Assembly (NCBI RefSeq): GCF_000019185.1 | Contig: NC_010334.1 | Coordinates: forward strand, 3,286,001-3,350,000 | DNA: 64,000 bases | Source: Shewanella halifaxensis HAW-EB4 | Lineage (GTDB): Bacteria > Pseudomonadota > Gammaproteobacteria > Enterobacterales > Shewanellaceae | Direction: 5' to 3' | Translations under genes and position numbers: made by a program | The notes under the pieces: generated by a model | What the model was told of the DNA's origin: nothing | Database searches by the model: none | What the model saw: only the letters and a program-made list of their open reading frames with translations | Part shown: piece after piece, positions 51,710 to 60,112 of the stretch | Layout of the letters: every line of letters begins with the position of its first letter | Numbering within the stretch: position 1 is the first letter of the stretch

Positions 51710-53116
51710 ATGGACATTACAATGTCATTTGAATCAACAAAAGTACCCGACAATACTGATGGCAAGATGTCAACACAGCAGAAAAAGTTAATCATTTTAG
51801 CTGCTGATATCATACTGTTATTTTTGATGTATAACTTCTTCCCCTTCGACCAGGGTGTTAATACAGGCTTGGCCATACTGGTATTTGCGGCAATCCTGTG
51901 GTTAACAGAAGCCATTCACATCAGTGTCACCGCCATTCTCATTCCAATCTTGGCCGTGTTATTTGGGGTATTCGAAACCCAATCTGCCATGAGTCATTTT
52001 GCTAATCCCATTATCTACCTCTTCTTTGGTGGCTTTGTGCTAGCTGCTGCACTTAACCATCAGGGGATCGATAGACTCATCGCCCAGAAAGTACTGACCG
52101 TCTCTAAAGGGCGCTTATCAGTCGCTTGCCTGATGCTATTTGGAATAACAGCGGGCCTATCGATGTGGATCAGCAACACGGCTACAACGGCTATGATGCT
52201 ACCTCTGGCGCTAGGGATCTTGCACCAAATAGATATCGCTAAACATAAAAGCACCTACCTGTTCGTACTGCTGGGTATCGCCTACTCTGCCAACATCGGT
52301 GGCATCGGTACCTTGGTGGGTAGCCCACCCAATGCTATCGCTGCCGCTCAAGTCGGCTTATCTTTTGCTGATTGGCTTGAGTTTGGTCTTATTACCGTTG
52401 CGATTATGCTTCCTATGATGCTTATTGCGCTCTATATGTATTTTAAACCCGACCTTTCAGTGATCTTCGACATAAAGCAGGAAAAACAATCACTGACCTT
52501 CCAAGGCAAATTGACACTGCTAATTTTCATCTCAACAGTATGCTGCTGGATTTTCAGTAAACCTATATCACAAGCCTTAGGCGGTATAGCAAAATTCGAT
52601 ACCATTGTGGCACTGAGTGCAGTGGTGCTATTGGCAGGCCTTGGCTTAGTAAAATGGAAGAAAATAGAAACCACAACAGATTGGGGGGTACTGATCCTGT
52701 TCGGTGGCGGTTTAACCTTAAGTGCTGTGCTTAAAGCGACTGGTACTAGTGTATTTTTAGCCCATTGGATCACCGATATCTTTGGTAATACTCATATGGC
52801 ACTTTTCACTTTTGCTGTGATTGCCTTCGTCATCATGTTAACTGAATTTGCCAGTAACACTGCCAGCGCCGCACTGCTAGTTCCTGTGTTTGCCGCCATA
52901 GCCGAAGCGTTAGGACTGTCACCAGTGATGCTGTCGGTGTTGATTGGTATCGCTGCATCTTGCGCCTTTATGCTACCTGTTGCGACACCACCAAATGCCA
53001 TCGTTTACGGTTCAGGTTATATCAAACAGTCGGAAATGATGAAGGCTGGTGTGATTATCAACTTTATCAGCATGATAGTACTTTATATCATCGCCCATAC
53101 TTTCTGGGATATTTAA
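51710..53116 (+). CDS. SLC13/DASS family anion:sodium symporter
   Basis: A 468-residue inner-membrane transporter with about 11 to 12 hydrophobic segments. The two family SNT signatures are present: WISNTATTAMMLP in the first half and FASNTASAALLVP in the second. GTLVGSPPNAIA and LPVATPPNAIVYGSG are further DASS blocks. It imports dicarboxylates, citrate or sulfate with sodium ions; which one cannot be told. The start is uncertain: no clear ribosome binding site precedes the GTG at 51689 or the ATGs at 51710 and 51722. A terminator follows at 53127. Confidence 0.9.
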   Translation: MDITMSFESTKVPDNTDGKMSTQQKKLIILAADIILLFLMYNFFPFDQGVNTGLAILVFAAILWLTEAIHISVTAILIPILAVLFGVFETQSAMSHFANPIIYLFFGGFVLAAALNHQGIDRLIAQKVLTVSKGRLSVACLMLFGITAGLSMWISNTATTAMMLPLALGILHQIDIAKHKSTYLFVLLGIAYSANIGGIGTLVGSPPNAIAAAQVGLSFADWLEFGLITVAIMLPMMLIALYMYFKPDLSVIFDIKQEKQSLTFQGKLTLLIFISTVCCWIFSKPISQALGGIAKFDTIVALSAVVLLAGLGLVKWKKIETTTDWGVLILFGGGLTLSAVLKATGTSVFLAHWITDIFGNTHMALFTFAVIAFVIMLTEFASNTASAALLVPVFAAIAEALGLSPVMLSVLIGIAASCAFMLPVATPPNAIVYGSGYIKQSEMMKAGVIINFISMIVLYIIAHTFWDI

Positions 53117-53126
53117 CCTAATACAG

Positions 53127-53156
53127 AAGAGCCCAACCTTAGGTCGGGCTCTTTTT
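53127..53156. terminator. Rho-independent terminator
   Basis: AAGAGCCC / GGGCTCTT stem extended by ACCT/AGGT, with five Ts on the plus strand, between the convergent transporter and megL genes. Confidence 0.85.
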
Positions 53157-53180
53157 ATACTTTATTGAACCATTCGAGTT

Positions 53181-54377
53181 TTATAGCAATTGGTTAATGT
53201 GCAACTTATCTAAGCCCCCCTCAAGTGCTTGAATGATATCTTCTACGGATTCAAGGCCCACCGAGATCCTCAGTAAATTGTCAGTGATCCCAGCTCTGCT
53301 CCGCTCCTCATCTGTATAAGGAGAATGTGTCATTGAGGCGGGGTGCTGGATCAGCGACTCGGCATCGCCAAGACTGACCGCAATAGAAAATAACGGTAAC
53401 TGATTAATAAACTTTATTGATTCTTCAAGGCTTGCGTCAAGCTCAAACGCTATTACACCGCCCGCTCTTCGCATCTGCGGGCCAAGCAATTTATGGCCAG
53501 GATGGCTTTTAAGTGTCGGGTAGTACACCTTAGATACTTTAGGGTGGTACTCAAGGTAGCTAGCAACTTTCTCGGCGTTATCACAGTGCCTTTCAAGACG
53601 AACATCTAAGGTTTTTAACCCGCGAAGAATGAGCCACGCATCATGGGGAGACAGTACTGCACCAACATCCTTTAGTACTTCATATTTAATCACCTCCATC
53701 TGCTCATTACTCGCGCATACAAGCCCAGCGATAACATCACCGTGACCATTGAGGTATTTAGTTGCACTATGAATAACAATATCGATGCCATGCTTAATCG
53801 GTTGCTGCAATAACGGCGTCATAAAGGTGTTATCCACCACACTCACTAAATTGTGTTGCTTAGCAATGGCGGCGATTAGATCCAGGTTGTACACATCTAA
53901 ATGGGGATTTACCGGTGTTTCACAAAAAATCACTTTGGTATTGGGTTTTATCGCGGCTTTAATTGCGGCTTCATCACTGAAGTTAACTAACGTCACTTCA
54001 ATGCCGAATTTAGTTAACAGTGAGGTCATCAGTGAGAAGGTGCAGCCATATACGGCATTGGATGCCACTAAGTGGTCGCCATGGCTTAAATTGGCTAACA
54101 ACGCCGCCGATACCGCAGCCATACCTGAGGCTGTAGCGGCTGCAGCTTCACTGCCTTCAAGTGCGGCAATTTTTCGCTCAAGCTCTGCTGTAGTCGGGTT
54201 TCCTAAACGAGTATAAATATAACCTTGCTCAGTTCCTGCAAATCTCGCTCCGCCCTGCTCTGCGCTATCAAACACAAAAGTGGCGCTTTGGCATAATGGC
54301 GTCACTAGTGCACCAGCTTGATTACTTTCCCGTCCGGCATGAATCACTTTTGTGGCGAGTTTCCATCTATCTTGCAT
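53181..54377 (-). CDS. megL: Methionine gamma-lyase
   Basis: A 398-residue PLP enzyme of the Cys/Met metabolism family that splits methionine into methanethiol, ammonia and 2-oxobutyrate. K207 in HSATKYLNG binds PLP, and YTRLGNPT is the neighbouring-subunit phosphate-binding stretch. C112 in VYGCTFS is the cysteine that distinguishes methionine gamma-lyases from cystathionine enzymes. Length is typical. I recall the same gene near psp in S. oneidensis. Homocysteine or cysteine may also be used. Confidence 0.93.
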   Translation of the reverse strand: MQDRWKLATKVIHAGRESNQAGALVTPLCQSATFVFDSAEQGGARFAGTEQGYIYTRLGNPTTAELERKIAALEGSEAAAATASGMAAVSAALLANLSHGDHLVASNAVYGCTFSLMTSLLTKFGIEVTLVNFSDEAAIKAAIKPNTKVIFCETPVNPHLDVYNLDLIAAIAKQHNLVSVVDNTFMTPLLQQPIKHGIDIVIHSATKYLNGHGDVIAGLVCASNEQMEVIKYEVLKDVGAVLSPHDAWLILRGLKTLDVRLERHCDNAEKVASYLEYHPKVSKVYYPTLKSHPGHKLLGPQMRRAGGVIAFELDASLEESIKFINQLPLFSIAVSLGDAESLIQHPASMTHSPYTDEERSRAGITDNLLRISVGLESVEDIIQALEGGLDKLHINQLL

Positions 54378-54705
54378 ATTGCACTCCCTACTTGATCTAC
54401 ACTGACTTTTTAATAGTTGTGAATGTCAGCTTTATCTTTTAAATCTCAAATGAATTTGCCAAGCCATTTCATCAACAAATCAAACAACAGGGCTAGTTCA
54501 GTGTTATGCAGTCAACATGAACTACTCAGGCTAAAGATCATACTATTTGAGGCGAATTTGAGTTAAGCCGCTTGTAAACTGAATGTTACAAGCGGCTTAA
54601 TATTTAAGGAGGAGACTGATATGAGTGGATGCTTTTACGCGAGTGGCTAACATATAAATGCTTATAAGTTAGCGCTGAAGCCTTTAGTACGGGGAATATG
54701 CAAGA
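54378..54705. other. Intergenic region between ycjF and megL
   Basis: 328 bp holding the megL promoter and the long perfect inverted repeat at 54563-54600. No gene seen. Confidence 0.5.
54563..54600. terminator. Perfect 15-bp inverted repeat downstream of ycjF
   Basis: TTAAGCCGCTTGTAA and its exact reverse complement around an 8-base loop. It lies about 100 bp after the ycjF stop. There is no T-run, so it may be an mRNA 3'-end structure or an operator for megL rather than a classic terminator. Confidence 0.5.
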
Positions 54706-55821
54706 CTAGTCTTTATGGACTTGACTCTTCTCCGCTTTAACGGTTTTAGACAGTACGCTCGCCGATAGCTCTTTTAAACTGAGTAGCAGCTCTTTATGGA
54801 TCCCAGAAAGCTTAGGCTTAGACTGGGCAGTAAACTCAAGCGGACGACATAATGCCATCGCTTGATAGCCGAGCCTTGCCGTTAACAGTCCGCCACCTAA
54901 GCCCTGGGCCAGCCTCGCTGATAGTTTGCCTGACATCTCTACCGACAATAATTGGGTTCCTAAGTCGGTAATAATCTCGCTCGAACCGGCGTAGATAATA
55001 TTGCCAATAATGCTACGAATAAGTTTTATTCGGCTCCAATAACCCAGCTCCACACCATAACAGGCGGCAAGTTTATTAATCATGCTCTGGTTGCGCCAAA
55101 GAATAATCGCCATATCTAACATAGCTAATGGGCTGGCTGCCAGTAATAAGGCAGACTCCTGAGCAAAACGGCGCACGATTTTTTTAGCCACTAAATCACG
55201 CTCGGTTAATACTAGAGAATCGAACAAACTGAGCTTTTCAGCGTCGTTATGTTCAGCTGTAGCACTTTGAAGATAGCGGCTAACTTGCGCCGTTTTAGGC
55301 AGTTTTTCAATGATCTCATCAATAAAGGGATCGGCCTCTCCCATCTGCATGCTGTGCACTAAACGGTTACCCACACTTTGGGAGTCTTCGATATGTTTTA
55401 AGGCTTTTAGCTTACGCCATTCAGCAAAAGTCATTTTACCTGCCCACAGTGTTACTAGCCCTGTGACGCTGGCATAAAGGCTAAATAACCAACTACTCTG
55501 TAAAAAAGCAGCCTGTAGGCTAAGAACGGCTTCCACAACCACGACCACAGCGATGCCAGCTAGACATAACTTGCCCAACCAAGCCCGTTTACGCGTTAAG
55601 CGTGGCGCGTTTGCACTTTCTTGCTCTAATGGATCAATACCGGATAAACGGTCATCGACTATGGTTTCAAGCTCAAGCTCAGAAAGACTGTCTGTTTCGA
55701 TAAATTCAACCTGTGGGTCAAAGTTACTAGCCGCAGTTAGCTTCACATCGGTATCGTTGCTATGGCTGTCATTATTGTCGAATCGTTGCTGCTTTTTAAT
55801 GGAACTCTCACCTTGTGACAT
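54706..55821 (-). CDS. ycjF: YcjF-like inner-membrane protein (UPF0283/TIGR01620)
   Basis: A 371-residue protein. An acidic hydrophilic N-terminus (1-70) is followed by two membrane helices (about 85-130: LGKLCLAGIAVVVVVEAVLS and the next segment), then a soluble C-terminal domain with further hydrophobic stretches. It follows ycjX by 44 bp, the standard pairing in enterobacteria, where ycjXF belong to the phage-shock regulon. Function unknown; probably membrane stress. Confidence 0.9.
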   Translation of the reverse strand: MSQGESSIKKQQRFDNNDSHSNDTDVKLTAASNFDPQVEFIETDSLSELELETIVDDRLSGIDPLEQESANAPRLTRKRAWLGKLCLAGIAVVVVVEAVLSLQAAFLQSSWLFSLYASVTGLVTLWAGKMTFAEWRKLKALKHIEDSQSVGNRLVHSMQMGEADPFIDEIIEKLPKTAQVSRYLQSATAEHNDAEKLSLFDSLVLTERDLVAKKIVRRFAQESALLLAASPLAMLDMAIILWRNQSMINKLAACYGVELGYWSRIKLIRSIIGNIIYAGSSEIITDLGTQLLSVEMSGKLSARLAQGLGGGLLTARLGYQAMALCRPLEFTAQSKPKLSGIHKELLLSLKELSASVLSKTVKAEKSQVHKD

Positions 55822-55865
55822 ACACTCTCACTCGCCTAACGTTTTGCCTAAAATCTTATCTAACT

Positions 55866-57311
55866 TTATTTCAATTTATCGCCGAGTAAATACTGCAATA
55901 CGTGATCTAAACGTATGTGCTCAAAGTCGGCATTACTGCGCTGCGGGTGCTGATTAACTGCTGGCGCAAAATTAACAAATTCAAAGCCCTGATTATCCCA
56001 AAAATCGGCAGAAGGTAAGGACTTAGGCACCTCGCCAGGAAACAGGGTCACTGGTACCTGCTCGGTCAACTCGGTGCCGCGCACCACTTCTATTTCGCTT
56101 CCATCTTGTTTGACCATGCCATGGCTGGTTGATTTAATGGCGCTGATAGCCATAGTCTCAACCTCACACCCTTCAAACTTAGCGTGTTGCTGACTTTGAT
56201 GGACTAATTGAGTCAGCAGAGATAAAACATTACCTTGCTGATCACGAGTAACATGGTCAACTTTACTGGCTGCAAACAGCAGCTTGTCTATTTTTGGTGA
56301 AAACAGCCTTTTAAGTAAGCTCGACTGGCCAAACTGAAAACTCTCCATCACCGCATGGATAGCTGATTTCATGTCATCAAATTGAGCCCGGCCACGGTTA
56401 AGTGGCGTAAAACAATCAACCAATAGTAACTGTCTATCAAATTTGGCAAAGTAATCGTGATAAAAAGGTTTAACCACCCGACTCACATACTCTTTATAAC
56501 GCTGCTTTAATGTGTGATAAAAACTGTTAGCCCCTGATTGTTCAAGTGTTTGAAAACCAACGTCATCGATATCAAGCAGTGGAAACAGTGCCAACACTGG
56601 CGTGCCATCTAACTCTCCGGGTAATAATAAGCGTCCCGGCTGAGCATAATAAAATCCATGATTATTCACACAGTCTTGCAGCAACTTTTGATAACTATCT
56701 GCAATTTGTTGTAACTTAAGTTCATCAGCTTCGCTGGCTAAATCAATACTATTTAGCAGTTGAGAAAATTGTGCGTAATAATCTGACTGCTCAAAGACAG
56801 CCTTTCTTTCTACCTGAGTATTTGACCACTGCTGAAACGATAACTTTAGCATTGGCAGGTCGAGTAGCCATTCGCCTGGATAGTCGACAATATCTAAATA
56901 TAAGGTGGCACTATCGGTGATCTTTGATAACAAGCCTTTAGCTGGACGATATCTAATGGCGAGTCTTAGCTCGCTGATACTACGGGTAGATACAGGCCAA
57001 ACTCGGGGTTCAGTCGTTAACGATTTAATTGCGCCATCATAATTAAAACTTGGAATGGTTAAATCCGGTTGCATATCGCGCTTTACGCCATACAGCCGGC
57101 CATCGCGGGCGACTTGCCATAAGGGTAATTGAGAGCTAGTTTCAGCAATACCTGAATGAAGCAGTTGGTTAACTAGGCCAGTAATAAACGCTGTTTTACC
57201 CGCCCCCGCCAAGCCTGTAACCGCGAGGCGTAAGTTTCTATCGGTTGTTCTAAGCGCAACGGCTTGAGTATTCTTACTGAGTTTTTTGAGAGAGCGTTTA
57301 AGACTTACCAT
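55866..57311 (-). CDS. ycjX: YcjX-like P-loop GTPase of the psp operon
   Basis: A 481-residue cytoplasmic protein with Walker A GLAGAGKT at 33-40, LYLDIVDYPGEWLLDLPML carrying the DxxG-like DYPG switch, and FAASKVDHV resembling the NKxD base-recognition element. It belongs to the YcjX family (length typical, about 465). Gap to pspC is 91 bp, the same strand, so it is probably part of the pspABC-ycjXF transcript driven by PspF. Biological role not established. Confidence 0.93.
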   Translation of the reverse strand: MVSLKRSLKKLSKNTQAVALRTTDRNLRLAVTGLAGAGKTAFITGLVNQLLHSGIAETSSQLPLWQVARDGRLYGVKRDMQPDLTIPSFNYDGAIKSLTTEPRVWPVSTRSISELRLAIRYRPAKGLLSKITDSATLYLDIVDYPGEWLLDLPMLKLSFQQWSNTQVERKAVFEQSDYYAQFSQLLNSIDLASEADELKLQQIADSYQKLLQDCVNNHGFYYAQPGRLLLPGELDGTPVLALFPLLDIDDVGFQTLEQSGANSFYHTLKQRYKEYVSRVVKPFYHDYFAKFDRQLLLVDCFTPLNRGRAQFDDMKSAIHAVMESFQFGQSSLLKRLFSPKIDKLLFAASKVDHVTRDQQGNVLSLLTQLVHQSQQHAKFEGCEVETMAISAIKSTSHGMVKQDGSEIEVVRGTELTEQVPVTLFPGEVPKSLPSADFWDNQGFEFVNFAPAVNQHPQRSNADFEHIRLDHVLQYLLGDKLK

Positions 57312-57402
57312 AAAATGAAGTAAAACTCGTTTGAGAAGGTTCTAGGGCAGTATAGCCTGCCCCGTCATCGAACTGATAGATGATTCGCTATAGATGATTC
57401 AT

Positions 57403-57795
57403 CTATAAATTGTTGATTTGATCTTTAAGATCATAATTGTCGGAAGTGACGTGACGTTCAAGGTTTTGTAACCTCACTTCTAACGATCTAAACTGGCTAT
57501 TTACGTCCCTTAATGCCATTTTAGCTGGCTCACCCGACTGCCAAATCTTCTTCTTTAGTCCAATTTCTTTGTTTGAAAGCTCGTTTTTACCAGTGCCAGG
57601 TTTGATATCCAAAATCATCCAAAGCAACACATAGATAATCAGTACAATCCCTGAGCCACCCAATAAGAAAATTGAAGCGGCTAACACTCTAACTAACCAA
57701 GTTTCAAAATTAAAGTAATCTGCAATGCCTGCGCAAACACCCGCTATTTTACCTGACTGAGGAATTCGATATAACGTTCTATTGCCTTCGTTCAT
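57403..57795 (-). CDS. pspC: Phage shock protein C
   Basis: A 130-residue inner-membrane protein. The PspC domain spans about 5-65: LYRIPQSGKIAGVCAGIADYFNFETWLVRV, followed by a membrane helix with GGSGIVLIIYVLLWMIL. A C-terminal coiled-coil-like cytoplasmic part has a leucine heptad pattern (about 95-125). PspC with PspB senses envelope stress and recruits PspA from PspF. AGGAGG before the ATG. It overlaps a short palindrome (TAGATGA-T-TCATCTA) at its stop codon. Confidence 0.96.
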   Translation of the reverse strand: MNEGNRTLYRIPQSGKIAGVCAGIADYFNFETWLVRVLAASIFLLGGSGIVLIIYVLLWMILDIKPGTGKNELSNKEIGLKKKIWQSGEPAKMALRDVNSQFRSLEVRLQNLERHVTSDNYDLKDQINNL

Positions 57796-57860
57796 CTCTA
57801 CTTCCTCCTTGTTATTTAATTAAATAGTGATACTTGTCTACAGTATTGAGTCGATGTTGT

Positions 57861-58094
57861 TTAATCATTTCGACTCCTCCACTGCGGTGCCTCACTGTCT
57901 AAGATTGCTTCTAAGGTCTCGATGCGATGTGACATCTTATCAGCTTTGGCAATCAACTCATTTAACTGGCTAAACTCTTCTTCAGTAAGTCCCTGGCTAA
58001 CCTGTTTCTTACTGCGGTAATAAAGTATTAGCCATATTGGAGCCACAAATATTAAAAAAATAATAATTGGGGCCATCAAAATATCCATGTTCAT
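57861..58094 (-). CDS. pspB: Phage shock protein B
   Basis: A 77-residue protein: one N-terminal membrane helix (about 5-28, IIIFLIFVAPIWLILYY) and a cytoplasmic helical region with SQLNELIAKADKMSHRIETLEAIL, closely like PspB (E. coli 74 residues). It partners PspC in signalling. GAGGTG precedes the start. It lies 22 bp after pspA and 65 bp before pspC. Confidence 0.96.
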   Translation of the reverse strand: MNMDILMAPIIIFLIFVAPIWLILYYRSKKQVSQGLTEEEFSQLNELIAKADKMSHRIETLEAILDSEAPQWRSRND

Positions 58095-58116
58095 AACTCA
58101 CCTCTGATCTCATTTA

Positions 58117-58794
58117 TTACTTAGCTTTAGTTTTGCTTCCCTTCATTTTTGCCTTAAGCGCTTCAAGCTCAGCGTTAACTGAATCTTCAGCTTCTAGGGC
58201 CGCAAACTCATCATTAAGCGACTTTTTATTGCCTAAATCATAAGAATCAACTTGTGATTCTAGATTCTCTACGCGGCGCTCATACTGCTCAAACTTGCTC
58301 ATGGCATTATCAATCTTGCTTGAATCAAGCTGCTTCTTTACTTCTAAACGTGAAGAGGCAGTCTGCTTGCGCATGATGATAGTCTTTTGACGTGCTTTAG
58401 CATCGGCTAGCTTCTCTTGTAGCAAGTTAACTTCTTCTTTAAGACGCAAGATATGCTCTTCAACAACCACTAACTCTGCAGCAAGTGTTTGGGCAAGCTC
58501 ATTGGCTTTCTGTTTTTCAACTAAAGCGGCTTTAGCAAGATCTTCACGGTCTTTCGACAATGCAAGCTCTGCTTTACTTTCCCAATCTTGTACCTGTTCT
58601 TGCACCTTAGCAATACGGCGAATGATCTCTTTTTTCTCTGCTAATACTTTTGCAGAGGTAGAGCGCACTTCAACTAACGTATCTTCCATCTCTTGTATAA
58701 TCAGACGAACCATTTTCTCTGGATCTTCAGCCTTATCGAGTAGTGAACTGATATTCGAGTTAATGATGTCTGCAAAGCGTGAAAAGATTCCCAT
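58117..58794 (-). CDS. pspA: Phage shock protein A
   Basis: A 225-residue, almost wholly coiled-coil protein starting MGIFSRFADIINSNISSLLDKAEDPEKM, the amphipathic membrane-binding helix of PspA/Vipp1. It inhibits PspF when free and binds and repairs damaged inner membrane when recruited by PspBC. The length matches E. coli PspA (222). GAGGAAA before the ATG. A sigma54-type promoter lies about 45 bp upstream, facing the pspF gene. Confidence 0.98.
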   Translation of the reverse strand: MGIFSRFADIINSNISSLLDKAEDPEKMVRLIIQEMEDTLVEVRSTSAKVLAEKKEIIRRIAKVQEQVQDWESKAELALSKDREDLAKAALVEKQKANELAQTLAAELVVVEEHILRLKEEVNLLQEKLADAKARQKTIIMRKQTASSRLEVKKQLDSSKIDNAMSKFEQYERRVENLESQVDSYDLGNKKSLNDEFAALEAEDSVNAELEALKAKMKGSKTKAK

Positions 58795-58834
58795 AATAAT
58801 TTCCTCTAATTAACGTTGGATTCGATAAATATAA

Positions 58835-58851
58835 TCCACTTTCCGTGCCAA
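58835..58851 (-). promoter_or_regulatory. Sigma54-type promoter of the psp operon
   Basis: On the minus strand TTGGCACGGAAAGTGGA carries the -24 element TGGCAC and, at the right spacing, a -12 element GTGG. E. coli pspA has a similarly non-ideal -12 (TTGT). It is 40-57 bp upstream of pspA. PspF upstream activating sites should lie in 58860-58960. Confidence 0.75.
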
Positions 58852-58971
58852 CATTGCCTTTCACTTATAATACAACACCTTAAACAATTATTTAACTTTT
58901 CCTTTCATTTATAAACTGAGCATCATATTATTATTTTCACCAATTATTAGCGTGAAAGACTAAAACTTACT

Positions 58972-60048
58972 GTGAGCAATCAATTTCAGCAAGATAATCT
59001 TATCGGACAATCCAATGCCTTACTGGAAGTCCTTGAACATATTTCTCAAGTAGCGCCTTTATCTAAGCCGGTGCTCATTATTGGTGAACGCGGCACAGGT
59101 AAGGAACTTATTGCAGAGCGTTTACATTACTTATCAAAACGTTGGGATCAAAGCTTTATCAAGCTCAACTGCTCATCATTAAGTGAAAATTTACTCGAAA
59201 GTGAGTTATTTGGCCACGATGCGGGCGCATTTACTGGCGCCAGTAAAAAGCATGAAGGCCGTTTTGAACGCGCCGATGGCGGCACCCTATTTTTAGATGA
59301 GCTAGCCAATACCTCAGGGCTTATCCAAGAAAAATTACTGCGCGTGATTGAATACGGCGAATTTGAACGAGTGGGTGGCAGTAAAACAGTACAGACAAAT
59401 GTGCGACTCATTTGTGCTGCTAACGAAGATCTGCCCTCGCTTGCAGAAGCTGGAGAGTTTAGACCCGATCTGCTCGATAGATTGGCTTTTGATGTGATCA
59501 CTTTGCCACCATTGAGACACCGAAGCGAAGATATCATGGCTCTGGCTGAATATTTTGCAGTGGGCATGGCAAGACAGTTGAAGCTTGAGTTATTTGAAGG
59601 TTTTAGTCGCAGCGCTGTCGAACAGCTGATGGAATATCAGTGGCCGGGTAATATTCGTGAACTTAAGAACGTTGTTGAGCGTAGCGTCTACCGAAATGCA
59701 GATACCAACGCGGCGATAGAACAAATTATTATCGACCCCTTTGCATCGCCTTATCGTCCAACTAAACGCGTTAAAACCAAAGAGCGACAGCAAATTGTTT
59801 CGCCGGAGGTAAACGTAACTGCGCCAGATAGCACCACCGAAGTAAGTGCTAACACGAGTACACTAGCAAACGCAGCCGTTAGCTTTCCTATCGACTTTAA
59901 AACCCACTGTGAGCAAGGTGAGGTACGCATCTTAAAACAAGCGTTAGAGGCAGGACAATTTAACCAAAAGAAAACCGCTGAATTACTAGGGCTGAGCTAC
60001 CATCAACTACGCGGGATCTTAAAGAAATACAACTTGCTGGATAAATAA
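58972..60048 (+). CDS. pspF: PspF, sigma54 enhancer-binding activator of psp
   Basis: A 358-residue AAA+ activator without an N-terminal receiver domain, as for PspF (E. coli 325). Walker A GERGTGKE is at 38-45, the sigma54-contact loop GAFTGA at 85-90, Walker B GGTLFLDE at 103-110, and a Fis-type helix-turn-helix at the C-terminus (KKTAELLGLSYHQLRGILKK). The start is a GTG at 58972. A longer linker (about 265-310) accounts for the extra length. It is divergent from pspA and is itself restrained by PspA. Confidence 0.97.
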   Translation: MSNQFQQDNLIGQSNALLEVLEHISQVAPLSKPVLIIGERGTGKELIAERLHYLSKRWDQSFIKLNCSSLSENLLESELFGHDAGAFTGASKKHEGRFERADGGTLFLDELANTSGLIQEKLLRVIEYGEFERVGGSKTVQTNVRLICAANEDLPSLAEAGEFRPDLLDRLAFDVITLPPLRHRSEDIMALAEYFAVGMARQLKLELFEGFSRSAVEQLMEYQWPGNIRELKNVVERSVYRNADTNAAIEQIIIDPFASPYRPTKRVKTKERQQIVSPEVNVTAPDSTTEVSANTSTLANAAVSFPIDFKTHCEQGEVRILKQALEAGQFNQKKTAELLGLSYHQLRGILKKYNLLDK

Positions 60049-60112
60049 TTGCTGTTAGCTAGTAGGCACTGTTAAAATAGCCAATAACGTTCAGCTCAAA
60101 AATGATTGCTTA

